From Anabaena minutissima FACHB-250 (lineage in GTDB: Bacteria; Cyanobacteriota; Cyanobacteriia; Cyanobacteriales; Nostocaceae), in the NCBI RefSeq assembly GCF_014697125.1, contig NZ_JACJRG010000016.1, positions 1 to 64,000 of the forward strand: a DNA stretch of 64,000 nucleotides, given 5' to 3'. The notes below the pieces were generated by a model. The model was not told the DNA's origin, searched no databases, and saw only the letters and a list, made by a program, of their open reading frames with translations. Shown piece by piece: positions 25,855 through 33,428 of this stretch. The stretch's first letter is position 1; each line of letters begins with the position of its first letter. The translations under genes were made by a program, and so were the position numbers.

Positions 25855-26790
25855 ATGGAGAAAAACATGAATAATCAACTACCACTTATTATTGAGTGTC
25901 GCAGCAACGATTCCGATTACCGCAAGGAGAATCCCAATTGCCCGTACACTCCACAGGAGATAATCAGAGAAGCTGTGCGTTCTTGGGAAGCGGGAGCATC
26001 TATCTTTCATTGGCATGGACGAGATCCATTCAATGGTCAGTGGATTAATGATGTTGACGTTTATCTTGAAGCTATTCAAGGAATTCGGGAACAGACCGAT
26101 CTGATTATCAATCCTACACTGAACTACGTTACGAAAGAAAGCCACATCAGCGATCGCTTCAAACACATATTAGCGGCGCAAAGTGATCCAGCACTGGGAG
26201 TTGATATGATCCCTTTAGAGTTTGGTTCGCTGAATATAGACTTTTGGAATCCACAGACAAAGGAATTTCAAACATACGACCAAGTACATATTAGTTCTCG
26301 CGCATATATATACGAAGCGTTGAAAATACTCAAAGAAACCAACATCTTTGTCAGTACAATCTGTTGGGATGTGGGACAAATTCGGACAGCACGATGCTTT
26401 CAAGAAATGGGAATGCTGTCACGGGATACTTTTTGGGAGTTTGTTTTCACAGGAGACATCACGCCAACTGGCCTTTTACCAACACTCCCCAACTTACAGG
26501 CGGTGGTAGATTCTATCCCCGCAGGTGATCAATGGTTGGTGATGTGCTGGAATGGGGATGTGATGCCTTTGGCAGCCTGGGCAATTACAATGGGAGGTCA
26601 CGTTGGTATTGGATTGGGAGACGATCCCTATACCCGTTTTGGCCAGCCTCACAACGGCGATTTAGTAGAAAAAGTTGCCAACATGGCGCATACACTCGGC
26701 CGCGAAGTCGCAACACCAGCGCAGGCGCGAGAGATTCTGAAGATGTCGCCGCAAGTTTCCCGCAAGGAAGAACTGGCAATTGCCAACTAG
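25855..26790 (+). CDS. BKACE family (DUF849) beta-keto acid cleavage enzyme
   Basis: A 311-residue TIM-barrel protein of the BKACE family, which condenses a beta-keto acid with acetyl-CoA and cleaves it into acetoacetate and an acyl-CoA. The metal site is FHWHGRD (His52, His54). GGHVGIGLGDDPYTRFGQ near the C terminus matches the family's GGHVRVGLED signature. INPTLNYV and MIPLEFGSLN are also typical. The start may be Met1 or Met5. It lies 32 bp after the hydantoinase-like gene, so the two are probably one transcript. Confidence 0.88.
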   Translation: MEKNMNNQLPLIIECRSNDSDYRKENPNCPYTPQEIIREAVRSWEAGASIFHWHGRDPFNGQWINDVDVYLEAIQGIREQTDLIINPTLNYVTKESHISDRFKHILAAQSDPALGVDMIPLEFGSLNIDFWNPQTKEFQTYDQVHISSRAYIYEALKILKETNIFVSTICWDVGQIRTARCFQEMGMLSRDTFWEFVFTGDITPTGLLPTLPNLQAVVDSIPAGDQWLVMCWNGDVMPLAAWAITMGGHVGIGLGDDPYTRFGQPHNGDLVEKVANMAHTLGREVATPAQAREILKMSPQVSRKEELAIAN

Positions 26791-26803
26791 ACATCTCCAA
26801 AAA

Positions 26804-26831
26804 GTAGAGACGTTCCAGGGAACGTCTCTAC
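26804..26831. repeat. palindromic repeat GTAGAGACGTTCC...GGAACGTCTCTAC
   Basis: A 13-bp perfect stem (26804-26816 with 26819-26831) in the BKACE to alpha/beta hydrolase gap. This GTAGAGACGTTCC palindrome recurs widely in cyanobacterial genomes. It may act as an RNA processing or attenuation hairpin within the operon. Confidence 0.8.
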
Positions 26832-26864
26832 AAGGTTTCTGATAACTGCGATCGCTAAAAAAGA

Positions 26865-27686
26865 ATGACACAAAAGATTAAACGAGCTTTTTTAGACACA
26901 GAAGATGGGCAGATTCTTTATCGCATCGGTGGTGAGGGTGAACCTCTGCTGTTGCTGCACATGAACCCCCGCAGTAGTGATGAGTATCGCGAACTCATGC
27001 CTATCCTGGCTCAATACAGACGAGTCTTCGCAATGGATTTGATGGGGTTTGGTGATTCGGATAAACCACCGAGAATGTATACAATCGCTGACTACGCAAA
27101 AAATGCGATCGCGCTTTTGGATGAATTAGGTATAGAAAAAACCAGCATTATGGGAAACCATACAGGTGCTTTTGTGGCTGGAGAAATAGCCGCGAGTTAT
27201 GGCGATCGCGTTGATAAACTAATTTTAGGTAATGTGGCTGGTTTCGGCGAAGGCGGACAAGCAGAGCTATTTAGAAGAGTTGAGGAAGGTTTCAAAATTA
27301 AAGAAGATGGCTCGCATCTCATGGAAAGATGGTTAGCCCGTTCTCGATACGTAGGCTCTGCTGAATTAAATCACCGTTGGGTTTTAGACGATTTAAAATG
27401 TTTTGGTCATCCTTTATATGCAGTTTGGGCTGTAGGTAATTACTGTCTAGATGCACCAGAAAAATTTCGTGCTATTAACTGTCCAACTCTCATTATTTGG
27501 GGACTTGATGATATGAAAGAATTTGAAAGATTGAGTTTAGCAAAACTCAACGATCGCTATTTTCTTTCGCAAGCAATTCCTCATGGCAAAGTAGCTGAAT
27601 TTGAACACGGAACAATCTGCATGATGAATCAGATACCTGAAGAAGTATCCCAGGTAGTCATGGACTTTCTGAACAATTCAGAATAG
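26865..27686 (+). CDS. alpha/beta hydrolase-fold protein with a non-serine nucleophile elbow
   Basis: A 273-residue alpha/beta hydrolase. The fold markers LLLLHMNPRSSDEY, VFAMDLMGFGDSDKPP, TLIIWGLDDMKEF (acid) and FEHGTICMM (histidine) are present. The nucleophile elbow reads GNHTG (97-101), so the Ser of GxSxG is replaced by His99, with Thr100 next to it. A GxHTG elbow occurs in some uncharacterised hydrolase-fold proteins, so it need not be inactive. It lies 75 bp downstream of the BKACE gene on the same strand, with a palindrome between. Substrate unknown. Confidence 0.8.
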   Translation: MTQKIKRAFLDTEDGQILYRIGGEGEPLLLLHMNPRSSDEYRELMPILAQYRRVFAMDLMGFGDSDKPPRMYTIADYAKNAIALLDELGIEKTSIMGNHTGAFVAGEIAASYGDRVDKLILGNVAGFGEGGQAELFRRVEEGFKIKEDGSHLMERWLARSRYVGSAELNHRWVLDDLKCFGHPLYAVWAVGNYCLDAPEKFRAINCPTLIIWGLDDMKEFERLSLAKLNDRYFLSQAIPHGKVAEFEHGTICMMNQIPEEVSQVVMDFLNNSE

Positions 27687-27694
27687 TTAAGCCT

Positions 27695-28150
27695 CTAACT
27701 TTCTAGGATTGCTGTACACTTAATCTCTATAATTAGTCCTGGTGTAGATAAAGCAGTTATACCAAACCCCGTCCAAGTAGGGAAGTTATGAGTAAAATAG
27801 CGATCTTTTACTTGCATAAACAGTGGCAGGTGGGGAATGGTAAACTGCTGTTCTGAAGTATTAGCAGGCGGAACTTGCAAATTATCGAGATTCACCCCTG
27901 CTACATGGTAAGTAATCATCTCTACCACATCATCAAAACTTGCCCCTGCTGCTAAAAGTACCTTTTTTACATTCTCGAAACTCTGGACAAATTGGGCTTC
28001 TATTCCCTCTACTACCTGTAAATTTTCATCCCGTCCCACTTGTCCTGAGATATATAATGTATTGCCTACCTTAATACCAGGACAATAGTGATACTTTTCG
28101 TATAAAATTTCCATCCCCTTGGGAATAATGACCTCGCGAGTATTGCCCAT
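27695..28150 (-). CDS. RidA/YjgF-family protein lacking the catalytic arginine
   Basis: A 151-residue Rid-fold protein (TLYISGQVGRDENLQVV; SFENVKKVLLAAGASFDDVVEMITYHV; C-terminal LIIEIKCTAIL). Canonical RidA deaminates reactive enamines and needs an Arg in the PxR motif near residue 105 of the enteric enzyme. Here the corresponding segment is FPTWTGFG with Trp126. It therefore probably belongs to a Rid subfamily lacking imine deaminase activity. It converges on the alpha/beta hydrolase gene (8-bp gap) and ends the metabolic island. hisS lies upstream on the same strand. Confidence 0.82.
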   Translation of the reverse strand: MGNTREVIIPKGMEILYEKYHYCPGIKVGNTLYISGQVGRDENLQVVEGIEAQFVQSFENVKKVLLAAGASFDDVVEMITYHVAGVNLDNLQVPPANTSEQQFTIPHLPLFMQVKDRYFTHNFPTWTGFGITALSTPGLIIEIKCTAILES

Positions 28151-28185
28151 ATTTATCTATTTCCTTTTTTTCAAAATTAGCTTAA

Positions 28186-29574
28186 TTATTGCAGCCTTCG
28201 TTTCACTTCTTCAGCCAAATTAGCTAATTCTACTTCTACTTGTTCGCCTGTTTTTAAATCTTTCAGTGATGACTTTTGCGCTGCTGCTTCTTCCGAACCA
28301 ATAATGACACAGAATTGAATGCCTTGTTTATCGGCTAACTGGAATTGTTTACCTAGCGGACGCTTATCAAAATTAGTTATAACATTAATCCCCGCCTGAC
28401 GCAGATTTTGTGACACTTTTAAATAAATAGGCATTAAATCTTCTTGCATATTTACTACTACTACCTGGGCTGGAGTTGCAGGTAAAGTGTTGAGAATACC
28501 TGCTTTTAGCAGACGACTAATTAAGCGCGTTAACCCAATTGAAATGCCCACACCAGGCATTTTCTCACCTAAAAACGTCCCCACTAATTCTTCATATCTG
28601 CCACCAGAACAGATGCTACCTAAAGCCTCATGTCCGATGAGAGTAGTTTCGTAAACTGTGCCAGTATAGTAGTTTAAACCACGGGCGATCGCTAAATCAA
28701 TACAAAAGCGTTTTTCCGGCACTCCCAGATTACGCACCCCGGCAATTACTGTTTCTAATTCGCTGACACCTAAACTAAATTGTTCACATTCTGGCAAGTT
28801 TTGTGAGAGGTGTTTGAGTTTATCTAAAACTTTATCAATATTGCCATCAATTTTGACAAAATCAATAATTTTTTGTGTCTGTTCGGGATTAATCCCTTCT
28901 TTCTCCAACTCTAGCTTAACTTTAGCCTCCCCAATTTTTTCGAGATTATCGATAATGCCAACACAAGATTTAATTTGAGTTTCTGATATCTCTAAAGATT
29001 GAAAAAATCCCGTTAAAACTTTACGGTTATTGATGCGAATTACAAAATCACCAATATTAGCTGCTTCAAATATTTCTGTGATAATTGCAGGCATTTGAGC
29101 ATCATACAACAAACTAAGTTCCCGCCGCCCAACAACATCTATATCACACTGACGAAACTGGCGAAACCTACCATCTTTTGCCCTTTCTCCTCTAAACACT
29201 ACATCCATTTGGTAACGAGCAAAAGGAAAGGTTAATTCGTTGAGGTGACGAGCAATATACGCCGCCAAAGGCACAGTTTGATCAAATTTCAAAGCCCTAG
29301 CTTCTGAACCTGTTTCGCCTGATTTATCCTTTTCAGCTTGGCGATTTGGCGGCAAAATAGGGTCTATACCATAAATAATATTGTCGCCTTGATTACCTTT
29401 AGCTTGCAATACTTCTAAACGTTCAACTGCGGGAGTTTCAATAGGAGTAAATCCATAGCTTTCGTAAACTCTACGGATAGTATCTAGTAAATATAATTCC
29501 AAGCGTTTTTCACTAGGAAGAAATTCAGGAAAGCCACTAGGAGTAGAAAAGTTTATTCTGTCACCTTTTGCCAT
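28186..29574 (-). CDS. hisS: histidyl-tRNA synthetase
   Basis: A 462-residue class II aminoacyl-tRNA synthetase that charges tRNA-His. Motif 1 region GFTPIETPAVE, motif 2 MDVVFRGERAKDGRFRQFRQCDIDVVG, histidine-specific ARGLNYYTGTVYE, and motif 3 GVGISIGLTRLISR are all present. The C-terminal anticodon-binding domain includes VVVVNMQEDLMPIYL and RPLGKQFQLADK. Start ATG at 29574. The next gene downstream (RidA-like) is 35 bp away on the same strand and could be read through. Confidence 0.97.
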   Translation of the reverse strand: MAKGDRINFSTPSGFPEFLPSEKRLELYLLDTIRRVYESYGFTPIETPAVERLEVLQAKGNQGDNIIYGIDPILPPNRQAEKDKSGETGSEARALKFDQTVPLAAYIARHLNELTFPFARYQMDVVFRGERAKDGRFRQFRQCDIDVVGRRELSLLYDAQMPAIITEIFEAANIGDFVIRINNRKVLTGFFQSLEISETQIKSCVGIIDNLEKIGEAKVKLELEKEGINPEQTQKIIDFVKIDGNIDKVLDKLKHLSQNLPECEQFSLGVSELETVIAGVRNLGVPEKRFCIDLAIARGLNYYTGTVYETTLIGHEALGSICSGGRYEELVGTFLGEKMPGVGISIGLTRLISRLLKAGILNTLPATPAQVVVVNMQEDLMPIYLKVSQNLRQAGINVITNFDKRPLGKQFQLADKQGIQFCVIIGSEEAAAQKSSLKDLKTGEQVEVELANLAEEVKRRLQ

Positions 29575-29877
29575 GAGTCTACCTTTTCAAGTTGCGACTT
29601 GAAATTATAACTGATATTTTGTACCTATGGGACTGGAAGTCGCCGCTATACAAGCAAAACCCGCCTGCGCGGGTTAACATACTTTGAGTTTCTATTAGCA
29701 AGAATTGTAGGTTGGGAAACCACCGCCTTGAATAGGTTTCCCGACTTGGGGCGAGTGGCGTTTGACGGAAGGAAACCCAACACCGAGATCAATGTGAGTT
29801 TCCGCGATTCATGTTGGGTTGCGCTGCGCTTAACCCAACCTACATTGAATGCTGATAATGCTGAAAATAGTAGCTTC
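29575..29877. other. hisS upstream gap containing a dispersed repeat
   Basis: This 303-bp gap holds no gene. Its right half (29707-29843) is a GTAGGTTGGG-type repeat described separately. The left part, close to hisS, should contain the hisS promoter. Confidence 0.6.
29707..29843. repeat. dispersed GTAGGTTGGG...CCCAACCTAC repeat, copy 1
   Basis: A 137-bp element with terminal inverted repeats GTAGGTTGGG and CCCAACCTAC and an inner GGGGCGAGTGGCGTTTGAC segment. A second copy is at 46489-46616. No ORF; MITE-like. Confidence 0.85.
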
Positions 29878-30324
29878 TTATTTTAGCCTTTCTTCCTGAA
29901 TTAGAGTACGTTGGTATAGTTGATGATTTTTAAACCAATGCCAAGTGCGAGCGCGATGGTTATTATCTGGACTAATATATATCATTTCCGATAAAGATAT
30001 TTCTGGAATTGTTTTGTAAGAAAAGCACAAAATTATAGTAGATTCATCTACCTCCCAAGATTTCCCTTGAACACGTTCTGTATCAAACCAAAGAGCTTGA
30101 TCATGATATGATCCAGGAAATTGATGTTCTTCTTGTTTACCATCAGCCCACTTATAACGATTAATTTGATAGTAGGGATAGGGGCTATTGTCGGGAAATT
30201 GACAAGTTAAATGGGATTCATGTTGGTCAATAATTTTTCCTGATGTATCAACTACAGTGTATGTGCCAATCCAATCACCTTCATGACGGACAAGTACAGG
30301 CATTTCTTCACGGATGTTAGACAT
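29878..30324 (-). CDS. DUF3598/lipocalin-like protein
   Basis: A 148-residue protein whose core (LVRHEGDWIGTYTVVDTSGKIIDQHESHLTCQFP, then YYQINRYKWADGKQEEHQFPG) resembles DUF3598, cyanobacterial beta-barrel proteins with a lipocalin-like fold. The end is RTWHWFKNHQLYQRTLIQEERL. The start at ATG 30324 (MSNIREEMPVLV) is chosen because AGGAG lies 7 bp upstream; the longer frame from 30354 overlaps the end of the TnpB element. Ligand unknown. Confidence 0.75.
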   Translation of the reverse strand: MSNIREEMPVLVRHEGDWIGTYTVVDTSGKIIDQHESHLTCQFPDNSPYPYYQINRYKWADGKQEEHQFPGSYHDQALWFDTERVQGKSWEVDESTIILCFSYKTIPEISLSEMIYISPDNNHRARTWHWFKNHQLYQRTLIQEERLK

Positions 30325-30356
30325 GATGAGACTCCTATCGATTAACTTTGACATCT

Positions 30357-30376
30357 CCCCTTTTTGAAAAAAGGGG
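30357..30376 (-). terminator. CCCCTTTTT/AAAAAGGGG hairpin at the 3' end of the TnpB gene
   Basis: A 9-bp perfect stem with a 2-base loop, 4 bp after the TnpB stop codon. Such hairpins can be the right-end structure of IS200/IS605-group elements, or a terminator. In that group the right end also specifies the guide RNA scaffold, but I could not draw a full omega RNA here. Confidence 0.5.
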
Positions 30377-30379
30377 ATT

Positions 30380-31813
30380 CTAAGCGGATGTGGCTACGGG
30401 GGCTAGAAGCACCCCGACGCAACGCTTACGATATGATTTATTTAAGATGTTAAACAAGTCATATCGCTGTGGGAGTGTCAAGCTCCCTCTACCCACCTCG
30501 GCTAAAGATAAACCTAGCTGTGTGGCTACTTTTCTTAAAATATTTGCAGCAGCAGTCGCATCTGCGGAGGTTAACAATCCCTTTGCCGATTTATATAATC
30601 CACGCTTTACCCTTTGTCCTGACGGTTTCCATCCTGCGGGTTTTTCACCATGCTTGTAGAGGCTATCGCCATCTAGGTAAGATGCTTTTGAGGTATATGC
30701 TTCTTCCGTTACAGTAACAATAATGCCATATTCATTAGCCAATTCCTTTAATCTTTGAATTAGTCTACCTGTTGGAATTGGGACAAAGTTCTGATTGTTT
30801 GCTTTACCTAAATTGGCATTAACTTTGTGCCCTTCATTCCATCCAATAACTATATTTCCTATTCGGTCGTTAAGGCATCGATTAATAATAAATCTAGCTG
30901 CTTTGTTGATGGCATCTCGCATCTGGTTATTACGCTTGCGTTGAATACGGTCAAGGTTAGCATCCCAATAAAAATCAGGTTTACCCTGTTTATGTTTGGC
31001 TACTAAACGACAATAACCTTGATTCATTGATTTTAGTTTCTTGCCATCAATAATTAAGCTTTTACCATGAGTTGACACACCTGTTAACCAATTCGTGCCA
31101 CCGTGGTCAAATCCCCATGCTTGAGAATAATCAAGGTGTGGATTACTTTTAATTGGTTGCTTACCATCATCAATCACCCAATTAATCCAGAACTCACCAT
31201 AATAAGGTCTGATGGTTACTTCTTTTACCCATTCAGAATCAATAAAATCTGGCAAAGGTAGTTTGATATCTGTGATTAGTTCTGGTTTAGTTTCCTTGCT
31301 AATCGATGGTTTGAAATAACCATCTTTAAAGCTAAGTGCTTGTCTTGGGAATGTTACTGCTGCCAAACCTCCTTTCTTACGATATTTAGGTAATGATGGT
31401 CTATCAACTTGAGGCAGTGCCTTGGGCGGGTTTCCCAACTTGTGGCAACTGCCGTCTCCGTTGTAAAAAGCCTTAACTAATCCGTTGTAACTGTTTATGG
31501 ACTCCCCCACTAATTTCAAAGTTTGCTGTGCTGCTTGTGCTGCCAATGCTTTGTAATGGGGATTCTCTTTGAGAACTTTATCCAATTCGGGATAAGTTGT
31601 TTGGCAATAAGAAGTTTTCCATCCACTACGCAATTCGTCACCATGCCAGTAAGTTGTAAAAGAATTGTCCATACTTTCTAGCCTTACATAATGACTTTGG
31701 CGAGTATGGTAAATCGCACAATTTATCAAGCTGTTTGAATGCTGGCATTGGTCAAGCCAGAAAGCTTTTTCTTCGTCCGTGAATTTAGCTCGAGATGGAA
31801 TTGTTCTGTACAA
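30380..31813 (-). CDS. TnpB-type RNA-guided nuclease/transposase-associated protein (IS200/IS605 group)
   Basis: A 477-residue TnpB-like protein. The RuvC-type carboxylates are recognisable: AWGFDHGGTNWLTGVS (Asp), VTVTEEAYTSKAS (Glu) and LTSADATAAANIL (Asp). The CxxC zinc-finger pairs usual between the second and third motifs are absent (YLDGDSLYKHGEKPAGWKPS). It belongs to a cyanobacterial group with the conserved N terminus YRTIPSRAKFTDEEK. No tnpA is beside it, so movement would need help in trans. Around 31420-31456 the coding sequence (SCHKLGNPPKAL) resembles the intergenic repeat at 46489, suggesting a repeat inserted in frame. A short gene remnant lies upstream. Confidence 0.85.
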   Translation of the reverse strand: MYRTIPSRAKFTDEEKAFWLDQCQHSNSLINCAIYHTRQSHYVRLESMDNSFTTYWHGDELRSGWKTSYCQTTYPELDKVLKENPHYKALAAQAAQQTLKLVGESINSYNGLVKAFYNGDGSCHKLGNPPKALPQVDRPSLPKYRKKGGLAAVTFPRQALSFKDGYFKPSISKETKPELITDIKLPLPDFIDSEWVKEVTIRPYYGEFWINWVIDDGKQPIKSNPHLDYSQAWGFDHGGTNWLTGVSTHGKSLIIDGKKLKSMNQGYCRLVAKHKQGKPDFYWDANLDRIQRKRNNQMRDAINKAARFIINRCLNDRIGNIVIGWNEGHKVNANLGKANNQNFVPIPTGRLIQRLKELANEYGIIVTVTEEAYTSKASYLDGDSLYKHGEKPAGWKPSGQRVKRGLYKSAKGLLTSADATAAANILRKVATQLGLSLAEVGRGSLTLPQRYDLFNILNKSYRKRCVGVLLAPVATSA

Positions 31814-31861
31814 TCTTTACTCACCTCTTGTTTAAGAGTATAGTTGAAACAACAATCAGAG

Positions 31862-31948
31862 TCAAAGCAAGCGAATAGTATCGGCCACTTCCAAAGAATT
31901 AATTAAGGCATCGTAGCCCTGTTTGATAATTTCATTTTGAGTTTTCAT
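31862..31948 (-). pseudogene. truncated 28-residue remnant upstream of tnpB
   Basis: The minus strand reads MKTQNEIIKQGYDALINSLE and then VADTIRLL before a stop. I recall this as the N terminus of a longer small cyanobacterial protein family (about 60-80 residues). Family identity is from memory and uncertain. The break, 48 bp upstream of the TnpB start, suggests that insertion or deletion cut the gene. The remainder was not found on the other side of tnpB. Confidence 0.45.
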
Positions 31949-32033
31949 CAAAGGACTTCCAACAACTAAAATATATAATAGGGTGCGTCAGAGACAGCCT
32001 AGCGCACCGATAGAGATAACTGTTAACTGTTGA

Positions 32034-33314
32034 CTATTGACCAATCATTTTAAAAAATCGGGTGAAGTAGTCGGGGAAAGTTTTTCCTGTACAAGCTGGG
32101 TCTTGGATCACAATTCCTGGGGTTTTTAAGCCTGTAACGGCAAAAGCCATTGCCATTCTATGGTCATGATAGGTTTCTATTGCGGCTGGGGTGATGGGAG
32201 TTGGTTCAATTTTCATCCCATCGGCAAATTCTTCAACTTTAACTCCTAGCCGACGTAATTCAGTCACAACGGCGCGGATGCGTTCGGTTTCTTTGTAGCG
32301 GATATGTTCTACATTACGGATGGTAACAGGTGAACTGGCATAAGGTGCGATCGCTCCCAATGTTTGCACCAAATCCGACATATCATTCATATCAACGTCG
32401 ATACCCTGTAATTGTTCTGGCCCTATAACTTCGGTATAATTTTCACCTTCTTGAATTTGGCAACCCATCTGTTCTAAAACATTCAGCCACAAAATATCAC
32501 CTTGACAAGATTGTTTTGTTAAATGGTTAACTCTCACCCTTCCACCAGTGACGGCGGCGGCGGCGAAAAAGTAAGAGGCATTCGACGCATCGGGTTCTAT
32601 GGTGTAATGTTGACCTTGGTAACGCTGACCCGCTTTGATGTGAAACTGATTATCGTCGGTTTGGGTAACATCTACGCCAAAATCCGCCATGAGACGACAA
32701 GTCATTTTTACATAAGACTGGGAAACCAATGTACCCTCAACCTCAATAGTTGTATCCTGTTGAGCGTAGGGTGCAATCATCAACAATGCTGAAAGTTGCT
32801 GACTGGTTTGGTTAGCTTTGAGGCGAAAATGTCCACCCGCAAATTGCTGACCGTAAATAGTGTAGGGCATAAAACCAGAGTTGCCCTCAAAGTTAATGGT
32901 TGCCCCACCAGCTTGTAACGCTGTTAGTAAATCCCCCATCGGTCGTTCCCGCATTCGGGGAACTCCATCTAAGCGATATTCACCGCTTCCTAATGCTACT
33001 AACGCGGAGATAAACCTTGCGGCTGTACCTGCTAAACCTACAAACAAATCTGCCTGTTTAGCCGGAATTTCCCCCCCTTTACCTGAAACCTGAATTTGAG
33101 CCAGAGGAGAATTTAGCGTAATAGGAATGCCTAACTGTTCTACACATTTAGCAAAATACTCACTGTCTTCGCTAAATAAGGCATTTTCTAAAGTAGAGTT
33201 ACCTTGAGCTAAAGCAGCAACAAGCAATGCTCGATTAGTAATACTTTTAGAACCCGGAATCTCTACTGTGGCATTCACAGGATGATTCAGAGCGGGGATG
33301 GTAATGGTATCCAC
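32034..33314 (-). CDS. aroA: 3-phosphoshikimate 1-carboxyvinyltransferase (EPSP synthase)
   Basis: A 426-residue EPSP synthase, the shikimate-pathway enzyme that joins PEP and shikimate-3-phosphate. PGSKSITNRALLVAALA, DGVPRMRERPMGDLL, QTSQQLSALLMIAPY, DMNDMSDLVQTL, HIRYKETERI and TYHDHRMAMAFA are all classical. The glycine loop reads GLAGTAARF (93-101) rather than the enteric NAGTAMRPL, so the inhibitor-binding site diverges. The start is GTG at 33314. It may be the sole or a second EPSP synthase; that cannot be told here. Confidence 0.93.
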   Translation of the reverse strand: MDTITIPALNHPVNATVEIPGSKSITNRALLVAALAQGNSTLENALFSEDSEYFAKCVEQLGIPITLNSPLAQIQVSGKGGEIPAKQADLFVGLAGTAARFISALVALGSGEYRLDGVPRMRERPMGDLLTALQAGGATINFEGNSGFMPYTIYGQQFAGGHFRLKANQTSQQLSALLMIAPYAQQDTTIEVEGTLVSQSYVKMTCRLMADFGVDVTQTDDNQFHIKAGQRYQGQHYTIEPDASNASYFFAAAAVTGGRVRVNHLTKQSCQGDILWLNVLEQMGCQIQEGENYTEVIGPEQLQGIDVDMNDMSDLVQTLGAIAPYASSPVTIRNVEHIRYKETERIRAVVTELRRLGVKVEEFADGMKIEPTPITPAAIETYHDHRMAMAFAVTGLKTPGIVIQDPACTGKTFPDYFTRFFKMIGQ

Positions 33315-33428
33315 TTTAAACCTCTATGTAGGTGGTCAGCTACAACTACACTATGTTCCCATATCTCGAATGCTGGTTGATCAATAGTTATCGGTCAAAA
33401 GTTGTTCTCCTTTACTTCCCTCAACTCT

